Assembly (NCBI GenBank): GCA_017622495.1
Contig: JAGAQY010000046.1
Coordinates: forward strand, 1-62,514
Origin: Bacteroidaceae bacterium
Lineage (GTDB): Bacteria; Bacteroidota; Bacteroidia; Bacteroidales; Bacteroidaceae
Direction: 5' to 3'
Length of the DNA stretch: 62,514 nt
The notes below the pieces were generated by a model. It was not told the origin of the DNA. It made no database searches and saw only the letters and a program-made list of their open reading frames with translations. A program made the translations under genes and the position numbers. How positions within the stretch are numbered: the first letter of the stretch is position 1; each line of letters starts with the position of its first letter. This document shows positions 6,567 to 16,547 of this stretch, piece after piece.

Positions 6567-7928
6567 ATGAAACAGAAACGATTTTTTTTGCCCGAGAACG
6601 AAATCCCTACTCAGTGGTATAATATACAGGCCGATATGCCCAACAAGCCGATGCCTATGCTCAACCCCAAGACGGGACAGCCGGTAACCCCGGAGGACTT
6701 GTATACGCTGTTTGCCAAAGAGGTGTCGGATCAGGAACTCAATATGACCGATGCGTGGATTGACATCCCTGAACGAGTGCGCGAGATGTATACCTATTAC
6801 CGTAGCACTCCGCTGGTGCGTGCATACGGGTTGGAGAAGGCGCTCGGCACACCGGCACATATATATTTCAAGAACGAGAGCGTGAGCCCTATCGGGTCGC
6901 ACAAGCTCAACTCGGCTTTGGCACAGGCCTACTACTGTAAGGAGGAGGGTGTGACCAATATCACCACCGAGACTGGTGCCGGACAGTGGGGCGCCGCCCT
7001 GTCGTATGCTGCCAAGGTCTTTGGGCTTGAGGCTGCTGTATATCAAGTAAAGGTGTCGTATGAACAGAAACCTTATCGCCGTAGCATCATGCAGACCTTC
7101 GGTGCACAGGTGACTCCGTCGCCGTCGATGTCGACACGGGCTGGTAAGGATATACTCACCAAATATCCTAATCATCAGGGCTCGCTGGGTACTGCAATCT
7201 CTGAAGCGGTGGAGCTGGCTATGATGACACCCAATTGCAAGTATACGCTGGGGTCGGTGTTGAGTCATGTGACGCTGCATCAGACGGTAATAGGCCTCGA
7301 GGCTGAGAAACAGATGCAGATGGCAGGTGAATATCCTGATGTGGTAGTAGCTTGCTTCGGTGGCGGGTCTAACTTTGGCGGTATCGCCTTCCCCTTCATG
7401 CGTCACAATATCAAGGAGGGAAAGACTACGCGCTTTGTTGCTGCCGAGCCAGCGTCGTGTCCTAAACTTACACGAGGCGAGTTTCACTACGACTACGGTG
7501 ATGAGTCGGGCTATACTCCGCTGATACCTATGTTTACATTGGGTCACAACTTCCGCCCGGCAAACATCCATGCCGGTGGCTTGCGTTATCATGGAGCCGG
7601 ACTTGTGGTGTCGCAACTGCTCAAAGATAAAATGATGGAGGCTGTAGATATCGAACAGATAGAATCATTTGATGCAGGTACACTGTTTGCCGCTGCTGAG
7701 GGTATCATCCCTGCTCCTGAGTCGTGCCATGCCATTGCAGCTACTATACGTGAGGCAAAGAAATGTATAGAGACGGGGGAGGAGAAGACCATCCTCTTCT
7801 GCCTGTCAGGTCATGGCCTTATCGATATGGCTGCCTATGACCAATATTTGGCAGGTAACCTTATCAACAACAGTATCAGCGATGAGGTAATCGCTGCCAA
7901 TATGCAACAACTTAATGTGCCTTATTGA
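6567..7928 (+). CDS. trpB2: Tryptophan synthase beta chain 2 (TrpB2-type)
   Basis: This is 453 residues, the length of TrpB2 rather than the ~400 of TrpB1. It makes L-tryptophan from indole and serine using PLP. Visible residues: PLP lysine K113 in 'SPIGSHKLN', catalytic glutamate E135 in 'TETGAGQWG', the phosphate-binding glycine loop 'CFGGGSNFGG', and 'GAGLVVSQLLKDK' in the extended C-terminal half. TrpB2 acts without TrpA and is thought to salvage free indole. It is monocistronic here, away from other trp genes, and is preceded by its own leader peptide and attenuator, so its expression should respond to Trp-tRNA charging. The 3' end overlaps the convergent GH92 gene by 7 bp. Confidence 0.93.
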   Translation: MKQKRFFLPENEIPTQWYNIQADMPNKPMPMLNPKTGQPVTPEDLYTLFAKEVSDQELNMTDAWIDIPERVREMYTYYRSTPLVRAYGLEKALGTPAHIYFKNESVSPIGSHKLNSALAQAYYCKEEGVTNITTETGAGQWGAALSYAAKVFGLEAAVYQVKVSYEQKPYRRSIMQTFGAQVTPSPSMSTRAGKDILTKYPNHQGSLGTAISEAVELAMMTPNCKYTLGSVLSHVTLHQTVIGLEAEKQMQMAGEYPDVVVACFGGGSNFGGIAFPFMRHNIKEGKTTRFVAAEPASCPKLTRGEFHYDYGDESGYTPLIPMFTLGHNFRPANIHAGGLRYHGAGLVVSQLLKDKMMEAVDIEQIESFDAGTLFAAAEGIIPAPESCHAIAATIREAKKCIETGEEKTILFCLSGHGLIDMAAYDQYLAGNLINNSISDEVIAANMQQLNVPY

Positions 7929-10099
7929 ACGTTGGGAGTGTCGGTCATCTCTATTGTAAGCACTCCTCCGCGTGCAATATCGGCATGATTGATGTAGGGT
8001 AGGGTGTAGGGCTCTCCGTTGAGCTTTACACCCTTTATGTATGGATGCTGCTCACTGTTGCCTATGATCTCTATGACAAAAGTGCCACCTTCAACAGTTA
8101 GCTCGGCACGGTCTATAATGGGTGAGCCCAGCCAATAGCGACCGCTTGCTGGCTCTACCTCGTAGAGGCCCAGTGCAGAGAGGATATACCATGCCGACAT
8201 CTGCCCCATGTCTTCGTTGCCCGAGAGACCGTCGGGTGTATCTCTATACTGTGTCTTCATCACTTCGCGTACTCGCTCGGCAGTCTTGTGGGGTTGTCCC
8301 AGCAGTGCGTATAGATATAGTATATGGTGGCTGGGTTCGTTGCCGTGGGCAAACTGCCCTATCATGCCCGAGATGTCGGGTGAAGGGTCACCCTCGATGG
8401 TCGATGGCGCGATGAACAGTGAGTCGAGCCTGGCTAAACAAGCCTCTTTTCCTCCGAACAGTTGTGTATATCCTTCCATGTCGTGAGGCACGAGCCATGT
8501 GTACTGCCAGGCATTACCCTCGCAATAGTCGTCGGCACGGTGTGCAGCGTAATAAGGGTTGAAGGGCGTGCGGAAATTACCTTTGTCGTCGACACCGCGT
8601 ATGAATCCCGTGTGCTTGTCGAAGTAGGTGCGGTAAGAGTGACTCATGCGTGTGAAATACTGGTAGTCGGCCTCTCGTCCCAATGCCTTGGCGGCTTGGG
8701 CGGCTGCACCATCGGCCAGTGCGTACTCCATGTCGAAAGCCACGGATTCATTCATCAGGTTACAGGGAATGTAACCATAGGCGTGTCGGAACTGCTTCCC
8801 TCGTTCGGGAGTGGCGGCAGTTTGCTTGATGGCCTCGAAGGCTCTGTCGTGGTCGAAGCCTTGGAGCCCCTTGACGATGGCGTCGGCCACAACGGGTATG
8901 GCCGGGTCGCCTACCATGCAGTTGGTCTCATTGCCCCAGAGATGCCATACCGGTAGGTCGCCTTGACGATCACAGATGTCAATCATTGATGATACAAACT
9001 GGCCTGCTCGCTCGGCTTGTATGATGGTCATGAGGGGCTGCTTGGCACGGTAGGTGTCCCATAGTGAAAAATTGGTGTAGCGAGGTGTGGTGCTGTGGTA
9101 GATGTTGCCGTCAGCACCGCGATATCTGCCGTCGACATCGCTAAACAGTGCCGGGGCCATCATGGCATGATACATGGAGGTGTAGAAGATGCGCTTGGTA
9201 GACTCATCGTTTGTTGTGATGCGTATTCGCTGCAGTTCAGTTTCCCAGGCATGGCGGGCAGCCTCACGGGTCGCTTCGAAATTCCATCCTGGTAGCTCGC
9301 TCTGCATGGCTTGTCGTGCTCCTTCGATGTCGACGGCTGATATGGCTACCTTTACCATCAACTCCTCGTTTTGGCTCGTGGTGAAATGGGCACGGCCATA
9401 GCGCTCTCCTTCGCCATGCAGAGTGAGGTGTGTGAAGGGTTTGGAAAACTCGGCTACAAAGAATACCTTCTGGTTGGCTGCCCATCCTCGTGAATGGCGC
9501 CAGCCCACAATGCGGGTGTTGCCCTCTGCCTCCAGGTGGGTATCGATGGCTCGGTCCCAGCAGCCACCGTTCTCGAGGTCTATGACGATGGCTGCCTCCT
9601 TACTCTCGGGGAAAGTGTAGCGGTGCATGCCTACGCGTGCAGTGGCTGTAAGTTCGGCCTGTATGGCGTAACGGGTTAAGGGTACGGCGTAGTATCCTGC
9701 CTCGGCAACCTCATGTGAGCGGTCGGCCTCTGACCATAGGCCGCTTGTGGGGTTGTCAACCGTGCCGCGGGCATAGGTCACGTTGCCTGTCACTGGCATC
9801 AGGGTGATATCGAAGAGGTCGCCGATGCCTGTACCGCTGAGATGGGTGTGAGAGAAACCTATCACCGAGTTGTCGCTCTCGTGATATCCCGAGCACCAGT
9901 CCCACTCCTGCGGAATGCTCGTAGGACCTAACTGTACCATGCCGAAGGGTACGCTGGCTCCCACGAAGACATGTCCATGGCCGCCGCTGCCTATCTTGGG
10001 ATTTACATGTTGTGTGAGGTTCTCTCCTTTATCTTGGTTGTCACATGCAGCCATCATCAGCAGCATACAGCACATTACATAGGATACCTTGTGTTTCAT
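7922..10099 (-). CDS. GH92 family alpha-mannosidase lipoprotein
   Basis: This is about 725 residues from the ATG at 10099, chosen because MKHKVSYVMCCMLLMMAAC is a clean lipoprotein signal (lipobox MAAC). Family GH92 enzymes are calcium-dependent, inverting exo-alpha-mannosidases that trim mannans and N-glycans. Markers: 'GSGGHGHVFVGASVPFGMVQ' at the mature N-terminus, 'FSLWDTYR' in the barrel, 'GNEPSHHILYLYALLGQP', and 'GNEDMGQMSAWYILSALGLY' holding the likely base. Usually a Cys follows 'GNED'; here it is Met. It is probably exported to the periplasm or outer membrane for glycan use. It is single-gene, with no SusC/D pair nearby, and has its own promoter at 10121-10152. Confidence 0.93.
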   Translation of the reverse strand: MKHKVSYVMCCMLLMMAACDNQDKGENLTQHVNPKIGSGGHGHVFVGASVPFGMVQLGPTSIPQEWDWCSGYHESDNSVIGFSHTHLSGTGIGDLFDITLMPVTGNVTYARGTVDNPTSGLWSEADRSHEVAEAGYYAVPLTRYAIQAELTATARVGMHRYTFPESKEAAIVIDLENGGCWDRAIDTHLEAEGNTRIVGWRHSRGWAANQKVFFVAEFSKPFTHLTLHGEGERYGRAHFTTSQNEELMVKVAISAVDIEGARQAMQSELPGWNFEATREAARHAWETELQRIRITTNDESTKRIFYTSMYHAMMAPALFSDVDGRYRGADGNIYHSTTPRYTNFSLWDTYRAKQPLMTIIQAERAGQFVSSMIDICDRQGDLPVWHLWGNETNCMVGDPAIPVVADAIVKGLQGFDHDRAFEAIKQTAATPERGKQFRHAYGYIPCNLMNESVAFDMEYALADGAAAQAAKALGREADYQYFTRMSHSYRTYFDKHTGFIRGVDDKGNFRTPFNPYYAAHRADDYCEGNAWQYTWLVPHDMEGYTQLFGGKEACLARLDSLFIAPSTIEGDPSPDISGMIGQFAHGNEPSHHILYLYALLGQPHKTAERVREVMKTQYRDTPDGLSGNEDMGQMSAWYILSALGLYEVEPASGRYWLGSPIIDRAELTVEGGTFVIEIIGNSEQHPYIKGVKLNGEPYTLPYINHADIARGGVLTIEMTDTPNVQ

Positions 10100-10120
10100 A
10101 ATGGACGATTTTTGTAATTG

Positions 10121-10152
10121 CAAATGTAGGCATAAAAACTGGGTATACCAAA
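10121..10152 (-). promoter_or_regulatory. Bacteroides-type promoter of the GH92 gene
   Basis: On the minus strand TTTG (10149-10152) is followed after 20 bp by TACATTTG (10121-10128), 21 bases before the chosen ATG. This also supports the 10099 start over the upstream in-frame ATG at 10123, which would lie in the -7 box. Confidence 0.65.
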
Positions 10153-10194
10153 TGTTTTTCAGGTACGAATCGTCGGTAAGATGTGGGGATAAGA

Positions 10195-10221
10195 AAAGCG
10201 ACCATGGGGTATGGTCGCTTT
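10195..10221 (-). terminator. Terminator of maeB
   Basis: An 11-bp perfect stem AAAGCGACCAT/ATGGTCGCTTT has a GGGGT loop on the plus strand; on the minus strand it ends in TTTTCTTAT. It is 26 bases past the malic enzyme stop. Confidence 0.75.
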
Positions 10222-10246
10222 CCTAATACGATAGATAGGTAGAGGT

Positions 10247-12535
10247 TTATTGCTCTTTCTTTTTCTTCTCCACGATGGCATCAATCACGGCGATGGCTGT
10301 GATGTTGACGATATCGCGTACCGAGGCTTCCCAGTCGGTGAAGTGGATGGGCTTGTTCAAACCCATCTGGATGGGGCCGATAACTTCACTGTTGTCGCCC
10401 ATCATCTGGATAAACTGGTAGGCTTGGTTGGCACTGGAGAGGTTGGGGAACACGAGTGTGTTGACCTCTTTACCGTAGAGCTTGTTGAAAGAGAATTTCT
10501 CATCGCGCAACTGGCTGTTGAGGGCGAACTTTACCTGCATCTCACCATCTACATCCCATTCGGGGTGCTCGCGGTGCAGATAGTCCACAGCCTCGTGTAC
10601 AGTAGCAGGACTGCCAGTCGTGTCGGTGCCGAAGTTGGAGTATGAGAGCATGGCCATCACGGGCTTGTGGTTGAAGAACTGTACCGTGTGGTTGGCCAAG
10701 CGGGCTATGTCGATGAGCGTGTCGGTGTCGGGGTGACGGTTGATGAGGGTGTCGGCAAGGAAGAGTGTACCCTTCTTGCCATTCACGATGTGCATGGTGC
10801 CGAAGGTGCTGAACTCGTCGCGCACACCAATAACCTCCTTGGCTACCTTGATGGTATTGCTGTACTTGGTGTACAGACCCGTGATGAAGGCATCGGCCTC
10901 GCCGGTCTCTACCATCATCATACCGAAGTAGTTGCGCTCAAACATCTTGTCGTTTGATTCCTGGAAGTTGGCTCCCTGGCGGGCACGCTTCTCGGTGAGG
11001 ATACGGGCATAGCGTTCGCGACGCTCGGCCTCGCGGTCGTGGCGCAGGTTGATAATCTCGATGCCTTCGAGGCTGAGCTCCAGTTCCTTGGCCAGCTTCT
11101 CGATGCGCTCGTCGTTACCCAAGAGGATAGGGTGGCAAATGCCCTCGGCCTTGGCCTCTACGGCAGCCTTGAGCATGGTGGGGTGGATACCCTCGGCAAA
11201 CACTACACGCTGCGGATTGCTACGGGCAGTGTCGTAGAGCTGACGGGTGAGCTTGCTCTCCTGGCCCATTAGCTCACGGAGCTGAGTGGCGTAAGCCTCC
11301 CAATCGGTGATGGGCTTGCGGGCGACACCGCTCTCCATGGCAGCCTTGGCTACGGCCATAGAGACCTGGGTGATGAGACGTGGGTCTACGGGTTTGGGGA
11401 TGAAGTAGGCGGGACCGAAGGTGAAGTTGTTCACGTGGTAGGCCTCGTTCACTACGTCGGGAACGGGCTGCTTGGCCAGGTCTGCAATGGCATGTACGGC
11501 AGCCAGCTTCATCTCTTCGTTGATGGCTGTAGCCTGTGTGTCGAGTGCACCGCGGAAGATGTAGGGGAAGCCAATAACGTTGTTGATTTGGTTGGGATAG
11601 TCGGAACGACCGGTAGCCATCAGTACGTCGGGGCGTGATGCCATGGCATCCTCGTATGAAATCTCTGGTGTGGGATTGGCAAGGGCAAACACGATAGGCA
11701 TAGCAGCCATGGAGCGTACCATGTCTTGGGTCAGCACGTTGCCGCGTGAGAGCCCAAGGAACACGTCGGCACCCTTGATGGCCTCTTCGAGAGTGTGTAC
11801 ATCTCGGCGGTCGGTGGCGAAGAATGTCTTCTCCTCTGTGAGGTTGGGACGGTCGCTGGTGATGACACCCTTGCTGTCGAGCATGAGGATATTCTCACGG
11901 CGGGCACCGAGAGCTACGTAGAGCTTGGTGCAAGAGATTGCCGAAGCACCTGCACCATTGACTACAATCTTTACCTCGTCAATTTTCTTGCCTGCTACCT
12001 GCAGTGCATTGATAAGACCTGCCGATGAGATGATGGCTGTGCCATGCTGGTCGTCGTGCATTACGGGGATGTCGAGCTCAGCCTTGAGGCGACGCTCAAT
12101 CTCGAAGCACTCGGGGGCCTTGATGTCTTCCAGGTTGATACCTCCGAAGGTGGGGGCGATGGCCTTTACGGCTTGGATGAACTTCTCGGGATCTTTCTCA
12201 TTGACTTCGATGTCAAACACGTCGATGCCGGCATATATCTTGAACAGCAGACCCTTACCCTCCATCACGGGCTTTCCTGCCAATGTGCCTATATCGCCAA
12301 GGCCGAGCACGGCAGTACCGTTGGAGATGACAGCCACGAGGTTGCCCTTCGCGGTGTAGTCATAGGCGGTCTGTGGATTCTTTTCGATTTCGAGACAAGG
12401 CTCAGCTACACCGGGTGAGTAGGCGAGCGAAAGGTCTGTCTGCGTACTGTAAGGTTTAGTGGGAACGACTTCAATCTTTCCCGGCTTGCCCTGCGAATGA
12501 TACAGCAAGGCAGCCTCTTTGGTTATCTTTGTCAT
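10247..12535 (-). CDS. maeB: NADP-dependent malic enzyme, MaeB type with PTA-like C-terminal domain
   Basis: This is 762 residues, the size of the two-domain MaeB. Residues 1-~420 are the malic enzyme, which oxidatively decarboxylates malate to pyruvate with NADP: '[16 protein letters not shown]', '[20 protein letters not shown]', '[15 protein letters not shown]', '[11 protein letters not shown]' (metal/catalytic Asp) and the Rossmann segment '[13 protein letters not shown]'. Residues ~430-762 resemble phosphotransacetylase ('[20 protein letters not shown]', 'MLSYSNFGT'), a regulatory domain in characterised MaeB proteins rather than an active PTA. It is a single gene, divergent from rlmD across a short promoter region with a 24-bp palindrome. 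Confidence 0.95.
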   Translation of the reverse strand: MTKITKEAALLYHSQGKPGKIEVVPTKPYSTQTDLSLAYSPGVAEPCLEIEKNPQTAYDYTAKGNLVAVISNGTAVLGLGDIGTLAGKPVMEGKGLLFKIYAGIDVFDIEVNEKDPEKFIQAVKAIAPTFGGINLEDIKAPECFEIERRLKAELDIPVMHDDQHGTAIISSAGLINALQVAGKKIDEVKIVVNGAGASAISCTKLYVALGARRENILMLDSKGVITSDRPNLTEEKTFFATDRRDVHTLEEAIKGADVFLGLSRGNVLTQDMVRSMAAMPIVFALANPTPEISYEDAMASRPDVLMATGRSDYPNQINNVIGFPYIFRGALDTQATAINEEMKLAAVHAIADLAKQPVPDVVNEAYHVNNFTFGPAYFIPKPVDPRLITQVSMAVAKAAMESGVARKPITDWEAYATQLRELMGQESKLTRQLYDTARSNPQRVVFAEGIHPTMLKAAVEAKAEGICHPILLGNDERIEKLAKELELSLEGIEIINLRHDREAERRERYARILTEKRARQGANFQESNDKMFERNYFGMMMVETGEADAFITGLYTKYSNTIKVAKEVIGVRDEFSTFGTMHIVNGKKGTLFLADTLINRHPDTDTLIDIARLANHTVQFFNHKPVMAMLSYSNFGTDTTGSPATVHEAVDYLHREHPEWDVDGEMQVKFALNSQLRDEKFSFNKLYGKEVNTLVFPNLSSANQAYQFIQMMGDNSEVIGPIQMGLNKPIHFTDWEASVRDIVNITAIAVIDAIVEKKKKEQ

Positions 12536-12567
12536 ACCTTTATATAACTTAAAAACTAATACAAGTG

Positions 12568-12615
12568 CAAAAATACGGCAAAATTTCGCTTAACCGAAAT
12601 TTTACACTAATTTTG
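12568..12615. promoter_or_regulatory. Divergent maeB/rlmD promoter region with central palindrome
   Basis: A -7 box for maeB (TATTTTTG on the minus strand, 12568-12575) and one for the methyltransferase gene (TAATTTTG, 12608-12615) flank a 9+6+9 perfect inverted repeat, AAAATTTCG (12580-12588) and CGAAATTTT (12595-12603). The palindrome covers the spacer and -33 region of both, an operator-like position, but could be coincidental in AT-rich DNA. Confidence 0.45.
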
Positions 12616-12642
12616 TCTTTACTTAGCAAAAAAAATATTCCG

Positions 12643-14136
12643 ATGGCAAGAAAGAAAAAGGAACTCCCCCTGTTGGAGAAGGTAACTATAACAGATGTGG
12701 CTGCTGAAGGCAAAGCCTTGGCTCGTGTGAACGATATGGTAGTATTTGTACCTTATGTGGTGCCTGGTGATGTCGTGGACTTGCAGGTGAAGCGCAAAAA
12801 GCATAGCTATGCCGAGGCTGTGGCCGTGAATTTTCACGAGTATTCACCCTTGAGGAGTGAGCCTTTCTGTAAACACTTCGGTATATGTGGTGGCTGTAAG
12901 TGGCAATGCCTGAAGTATGAAGAGCAGTTACGCTACAAGCAGAAACAGGTGACTGACAACCTCACTCGTATCGGCAAGATTGAACTCCCTGAGATATCGC
13001 CTATCCTCGGCTCGGAGCAGACACGCGAGTATCGCAACAAACTGGAGTTTACCTTCAGCAACAAGCGCTGGCTCACTCAGGAAGAGATCAATTCTCACTT
13101 GACAATTGACAATGGACAATTGACAACGAATAGTGAAGACTCTAAAGAACCCGGGCAGCAGGATGGAAATAATTCTCAATTTAACAGGAATGCCGTAGGA
13201 TTCCATATTCCTGGAGCCTTCGACAAGGTGCTTGCCATCGACGAGTGTCACCTGATGGATGATATATGCAACCGTATACGCAATGGGGTGCGCGACTATG
13301 CTTATGAGCATAACTATACCTTCTTTGACCTGCGCACTCAGGAGGGCATGCTCAGAAATATGATGATAAGGAGAGTCGATGAAGGTCCTGGTCTTATGGT
13401 CGTGATGCAATTCAAAATCGTAGACTCTGCCGAGGAGGTACAGATGAAGCAATTGTTGCAATATATGGCCGATACGTGGCCTGAGATTACCTCGCTCATG
13501 TATGTTATCAACAACAAATGCAATGACACCATCGGTGACCTGCCTGTACACACCTTTAAGGGCGACGACCATATCATCGAAGAGATGGAGGGACTGAAGT
13601 TCAAGGTGGGCCCCAAGTCGTTTTACCAAACGAACACTCGCCAAGCCTATAATCTATATAAGGTGGCACGTGAATTTGCCGGTCTCACGGGTAACGAACT
13701 CGTCTATGACCTCTATACCGGCACTGGAACGATTGCCAACTTCGTGTCGCGTCAGGCACGCCAAGTTATCGGTATAGAGTATGTACCCGAGGCTATCGAG
13801 GATGCCAAGGTGAACTCGGCGCTCAATGGCATTGGCAATACGCTCTTCTTTGCCGGCGACATGAAGGACATCCTCAATCAGGAGTTTATCAATGAGTATG
13901 GTCGCCCCGATGTGATTATTACCGACCCTCCACGTGCCGGCATGCACAATGATGTGATCGACACCATTCTCTTTGCCGAGCCCAAGCGCATCGTCTATGT
14001 GAGCTGTAATCCTGCCACGCAGGCTCGCGACCTCAGCCTGCTGGATGTGAAATATAAAGTGACACGCGTACAGCCCGTTGATATGTTCCCTCACACTCAT
14101 CATGTAGAGAATGTGGTGTTGCTGGAACTGAAATAG
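12643..14136 (+). CDS. rlmD: 23S rRNA (uracil-C5)-methyltransferase, RlmD/RumA family, with repeat-encoded insertion
   Basis: This is about 497 residues from the ATG at 12643 (MARKKKELP); upstream in-frame codons overlap the promoter. It transfers a methyl group from SAM to C5 of a uracil in rRNA. Visible parts: an N-terminal TRAM domain, the iron-sulfur cysteines 'CKHFGICGGCKWQC', the SAM motif 'VYDLYTGTGTIANF', 'DVIITDPPRAGMH' and the nucleophile motif 'YVSCNPATQARD'. Between residues ~150 and 185, after 'LTQEEINS', is an insertion whose start (13091-13134) is built from TTGACAATTGACAATGGACA-type short repeats, giving LTIDNGQLTTN. It keeps the frame, so the enzyme is probably functional. 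The exact rRNA target is inferred. Confidence 0.9.
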   Translation: MARKKKELPLLEKVTITDVAAEGKALARVNDMVVFVPYVVPGDVVDLQVKRKKHSYAEAVAVNFHEYSPLRSEPFCKHFGICGGCKWQCLKYEEQLRYKQKQVTDNLTRIGKIELPEISPILGSEQTREYRNKLEFTFSNKRWLTQEEINSHLTIDNGQLTTNSEDSKEPGQQDGNNSQFNRNAVGFHIPGAFDKVLAIDECHLMDDICNRIRNGVRDYAYEHNYTFFDLRTQEGMLRNMMIRRVDEGPGLMVVMQFKIVDSAEEVQMKQLLQYMADTWPEITSLMYVINNKCNDTIGDLPVHTFKGDDHIIEEMEGLKFKVGPKSFYQTNTRQAYNLYKVAREFAGLTGNELVYDLYTGTGTIANFVSRQARQVIGIEYVPEAIEDAKVNSALNGIGNTLFFAGDMKDILNQEFINEYGRPDVIITDPPRAGMHNDVIDTILFAEPKRIVYVSCNPATQARDLSLLDVKYKVTRVQPVDMFPHTHHVENVVLLELK

Positions 14137-14216
14137 GCAATAAACTCATCATATATTTCGTTTAGTCAAATAAAAGACGTATATTCGTGCGTCATAATGA
14201 AACGTAGTGCATGTGT

Positions 14217-15299
14217 ATGGAAAAGAATAATTATTGCGTAATCATGGCCGGAGGCATAGGAAGTCGTTTCTGGCCGCAGAGTAGGGTGAAACAACCTAAG
14301 CAGTTTGTCGACTTCTTTGGCATGGGAAAGTCTATGTTGCGCCATACGTATGAGCGTTTTTTGCGTATTGTGCCCAAGGAGAATATCATAGTGTCTACTC
14401 ATTTGGATTATTCCAACCAAGTGCGCGAACAGCTGCCCGAATTGCCTGTCGAACAGATTTTGCATGAGCCTGCTCATCGTGGCACGGCTCCAAGCATGGC
14501 GTTTGCAGCTTATCATATTCGCACCATCAATCCTGATGCTAACATTGTAATGGCACCCTCAGACCAGCTCATATTGGATGAGGATAAGTTTGTTGCAGAC
14601 ATGAAAAAAGCGCTTGCATACGTTGCTGAGCACAATTGTTTGGTGACCGTAGGTATTCGTCCTACACATCCCGAGACACGCTATGGCTATATACAGGCAT
14701 CAGGCGATGAGATAGATGGATTTACTAAGGTGAAGACCTTTACCGAAAAGCCGGAATTTGATTTCGCACGTTTGTTTGTAGAGAGCGGAGAGTTTTTCTG
14801 GAATACGGGCCTTTTCGTATGGAATGTGAAGACCATTGTCTCTACCATGAAACAGCTGATACCTGATATGAACAATCGGCTCGATCTTATTTTTACCGAA
14901 GAACCCAATCGCGACAAGCGTCGTGCGGCATTGTATGACTGCTACGAATCGTTCCCCAATATTTCGGTTGACTATGCGGTGATAGAGCGAGCATCCAACG
15001 TGTATATGCAGATAGGTTCCTTTGGCTGGGCAGATGTGGGCCGATGGGACGATGTGTATCGGTATTCGTCAAAGGATGTGTATGGCAACGTCGTGAAAAG
15101 TGGACATGCCGAGCTCTATAATTGTCACAACAATCTTATCTCGGCAGATCCAAAGAAATTGGTCATTATACAAGATTTGGAAGGATATCTTGTCAATGAT
15201 ACTGAGGATGTACTGGTAATATGCAAGAGAGACGAGGACGACGATTTTAAGAAGTTCCGAAACAATGCTTTCCTCAAGCATGGTGAGGAGTATATGTAG
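14217..15299 (+). CDS. manC: Mannose-1-phosphate guanylyltransferase
   Basis: This is about 360 residues (an alternative ATG lies two codons upstream). It forms GDP-mannose from mannose-1-phosphate and GTP. Motifs of this nucleotidyltransferase class: 'MAGGIGSRFWPQSRVKQPKQF' (in parts: MAGGIGSRFWP, QSRVKQPKQF), 'APSDQLI', 'TFTEKPEFD', 'FFWNTGLFVW', 'VDYAVIERA' and 'FGWADVGRWDDV'. It lacks the C-terminal isomerase domain of two-domain ManC/AlgA proteins, as usual in Bacteroidetes. GDP-mannose feeds GDP-fucose, capsule and O-antigen synthesis. It ends three bases from the convergent HD-domain gene; no neighbouring glycan genes are present. Confidence 0.93.
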   Translation: MEKNNYCVIMAGGIGSRFWPQSRVKQPKQFVDFFGMGKSMLRHTYERFLRIVPKENIIVSTHLDYSNQVREQLPELPVEQILHEPAHRGTAPSMAFAAYHIRTINPDANIVMAPSDQLILDEDKFVADMKKALAYVAEHNCLVTVGIRPTHPETRYGYIQASGDEIDGFTKVKTFTEKPEFDFARLFVESGEFFWNTGLFVWNVKTIVSTMKQLIPDMNNRLDLIFTEEPNRDKRRAALYDCYESFPNISVDYAVIERASNVYMQIGSFGWADVGRWDDVYRYSSKDVYGNVVKSGHAELYNCHNNLISADPKKLVIIQDLEGYLVNDTEDVLVICKRDEDDDFKKFRNNAFLKHGEEYM

Positions 15300-15301
15300 C
15301 T

Positions 15302-16522
15302 TTACATACGTTGGTAGCACATATAGTATTTCTTTACCTTCTTCTTCAGGAGCGAAAGGTTGAACATGTCTGAAGCCTCGGCAATGTCGCGCGTAGTGCC
15401 ATCGTTGTAGAGTATTTCTATGTGGTCATCGAAGGGGCTGTACATGTCTTTCTCATGGATGACCGAGCAGAGCAAATATCGGGCCTCGCGTTTGTTGATT
15501 CCGAATGTAGCGCATATACGCTCGGTAATCTCTTTCTTGTATTCACGGCTGAAGGGGTGGGCAGATATCTCTACCTTAAATAGGCGGCGGTTGACAAGGC
15601 CTCTGCTAAGTGTAGAGAGTACTTTGTCGGGATGGGTGGTCCATGCCTTTAGTGCACACCAGATGTCATTGTCGTCAAGTAGCGTGAAGATGTCCAAACA
15701 CTCTTTATCGTTGAAAAAGGCTTCGCGCGTGATGTCCTTATATAGGAAATAGTGAAGTGCAGGCGATACATGCAACTCATGCCCTTCTCGTGCAAGTTCC
15801 TTGGCTCGGGTGAGTGTATTGATGAGCATCTTCTCGCACGCTACTGAGGTCTTGTGCAGATACACTTGCCAGTACATGAGACGCCGGGCCGCCAGAAAAT
15901 TCTCAATCGAGTAGATTCCTTTTGATTCCACTACGAGATGGTCGTCCTTTACATCAAGCATCTTTATGATGCGTGCCGACCCTATATTACCTTCGGTAAC
16001 TCCTGTGTAGAAACTGTCGCGGCGGAGATAGTCAAGACGATCCATGTCGAGCTGGCTGCTCACAAGCTGGTGCAGGAATCGTTTCTCGTATTCATCCTTA
16101 TATATGCGTATGGCAAGGTCGAGGCGTCCGCCCAACTCCTGGTTCATTCTTTCCATTAGGAGGAGCGAAATCTCCTCATGGTGTACACCTGGAGCAATGG
16201 TGCTTTCCAATACGTGAGAGAAGGGGCCATGTCCCACATCGTGAAGCAAGATGGCTATTTTTACCGACTCGGCCTCCTCATCGGAGATTTCTACCCCCTT
16301 GTTGCGCAATGAGTGTATAGCCTCTGTCATGAGGAAAAAGGCTCCTAATGAGTGTTGAAAACGAGTGTGCTGGGCACCAGGATATACCATGCTGGAAAGG
16401 CCCAACTGCTTGATGCGGTGGAGGCGCTGCACCATGGGATGTGTGACTACCTCCATGATGATGCCTTGGGGGATATTGATGAATCCGAATACGGGGTCGT
16501 TGATTATCTTGCCTGATTGCAT
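15302..16522 (-). CDS. HD-domain phosphohydrolase (dGTPase-like superfamily)
   Basis: This is 406 residues. The HD metal site is clear: 'HTRFQHSLGAFFLMTEAIHS' (first His) followed by 'VKIAILLHDVGHGPFSHVLE' (His-Asp), then 'SSQLDMDRLDYLRRDSFYTG' , which supplies the late Asp. This arrangement is typical of the conserved bacterial branch of HD hydrolases related to dNTP triphosphohydrolases and SAMHD1. No signal peptide is present. The substrate is unknown; a nucleotide is likely. The gene is followed at about 25 bp upstream by the fRMsr gene on the same strand, so the two may be co-transcribed. Confidence 0.88.
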   Translation of the reverse strand: MQSGKIINDPVFGFINIPQGIIMEVVTHPMVQRLHRIKQLGLSSMVYPGAQHTRFQHSLGAFFLMTEAIHSLRNKGVEISDEEAESVKIAILLHDVGHGPFSHVLESTIAPGVHHEEISLLLMERMNQELGGRLDLAIRIYKDEYEKRFLHQLVSSQLDMDRLDYLRRDSFYTGVTEGNIGSARIIKMLDVKDDHLVVESKGIYSIENFLAARRLMYWQVYLHKTSVACEKMLINTLTRAKELAREGHELHVSPALHYFLYKDITREAFFNDKECLDIFTLLDDNDIWCALKAWTTHPDKVLSTLSRGLVNRRLFKVEISAHPFSREYKKEITERICATFGINKREARYLLCSVIHEKDMYSPFDDHIEILYNDGTTRDIAEASDMFNLSLLKKKVKKYYMCYQRM

Positions 16523-16547
16523 AGTGCTGCTGCGTTGTATACCTATA

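Noticed and set aside
6567..7928. trpB2 as the first gene of a trp operon
   Set aside because: The next gene is the convergent GH92 mannosidase; no other trp gene lies in the window.
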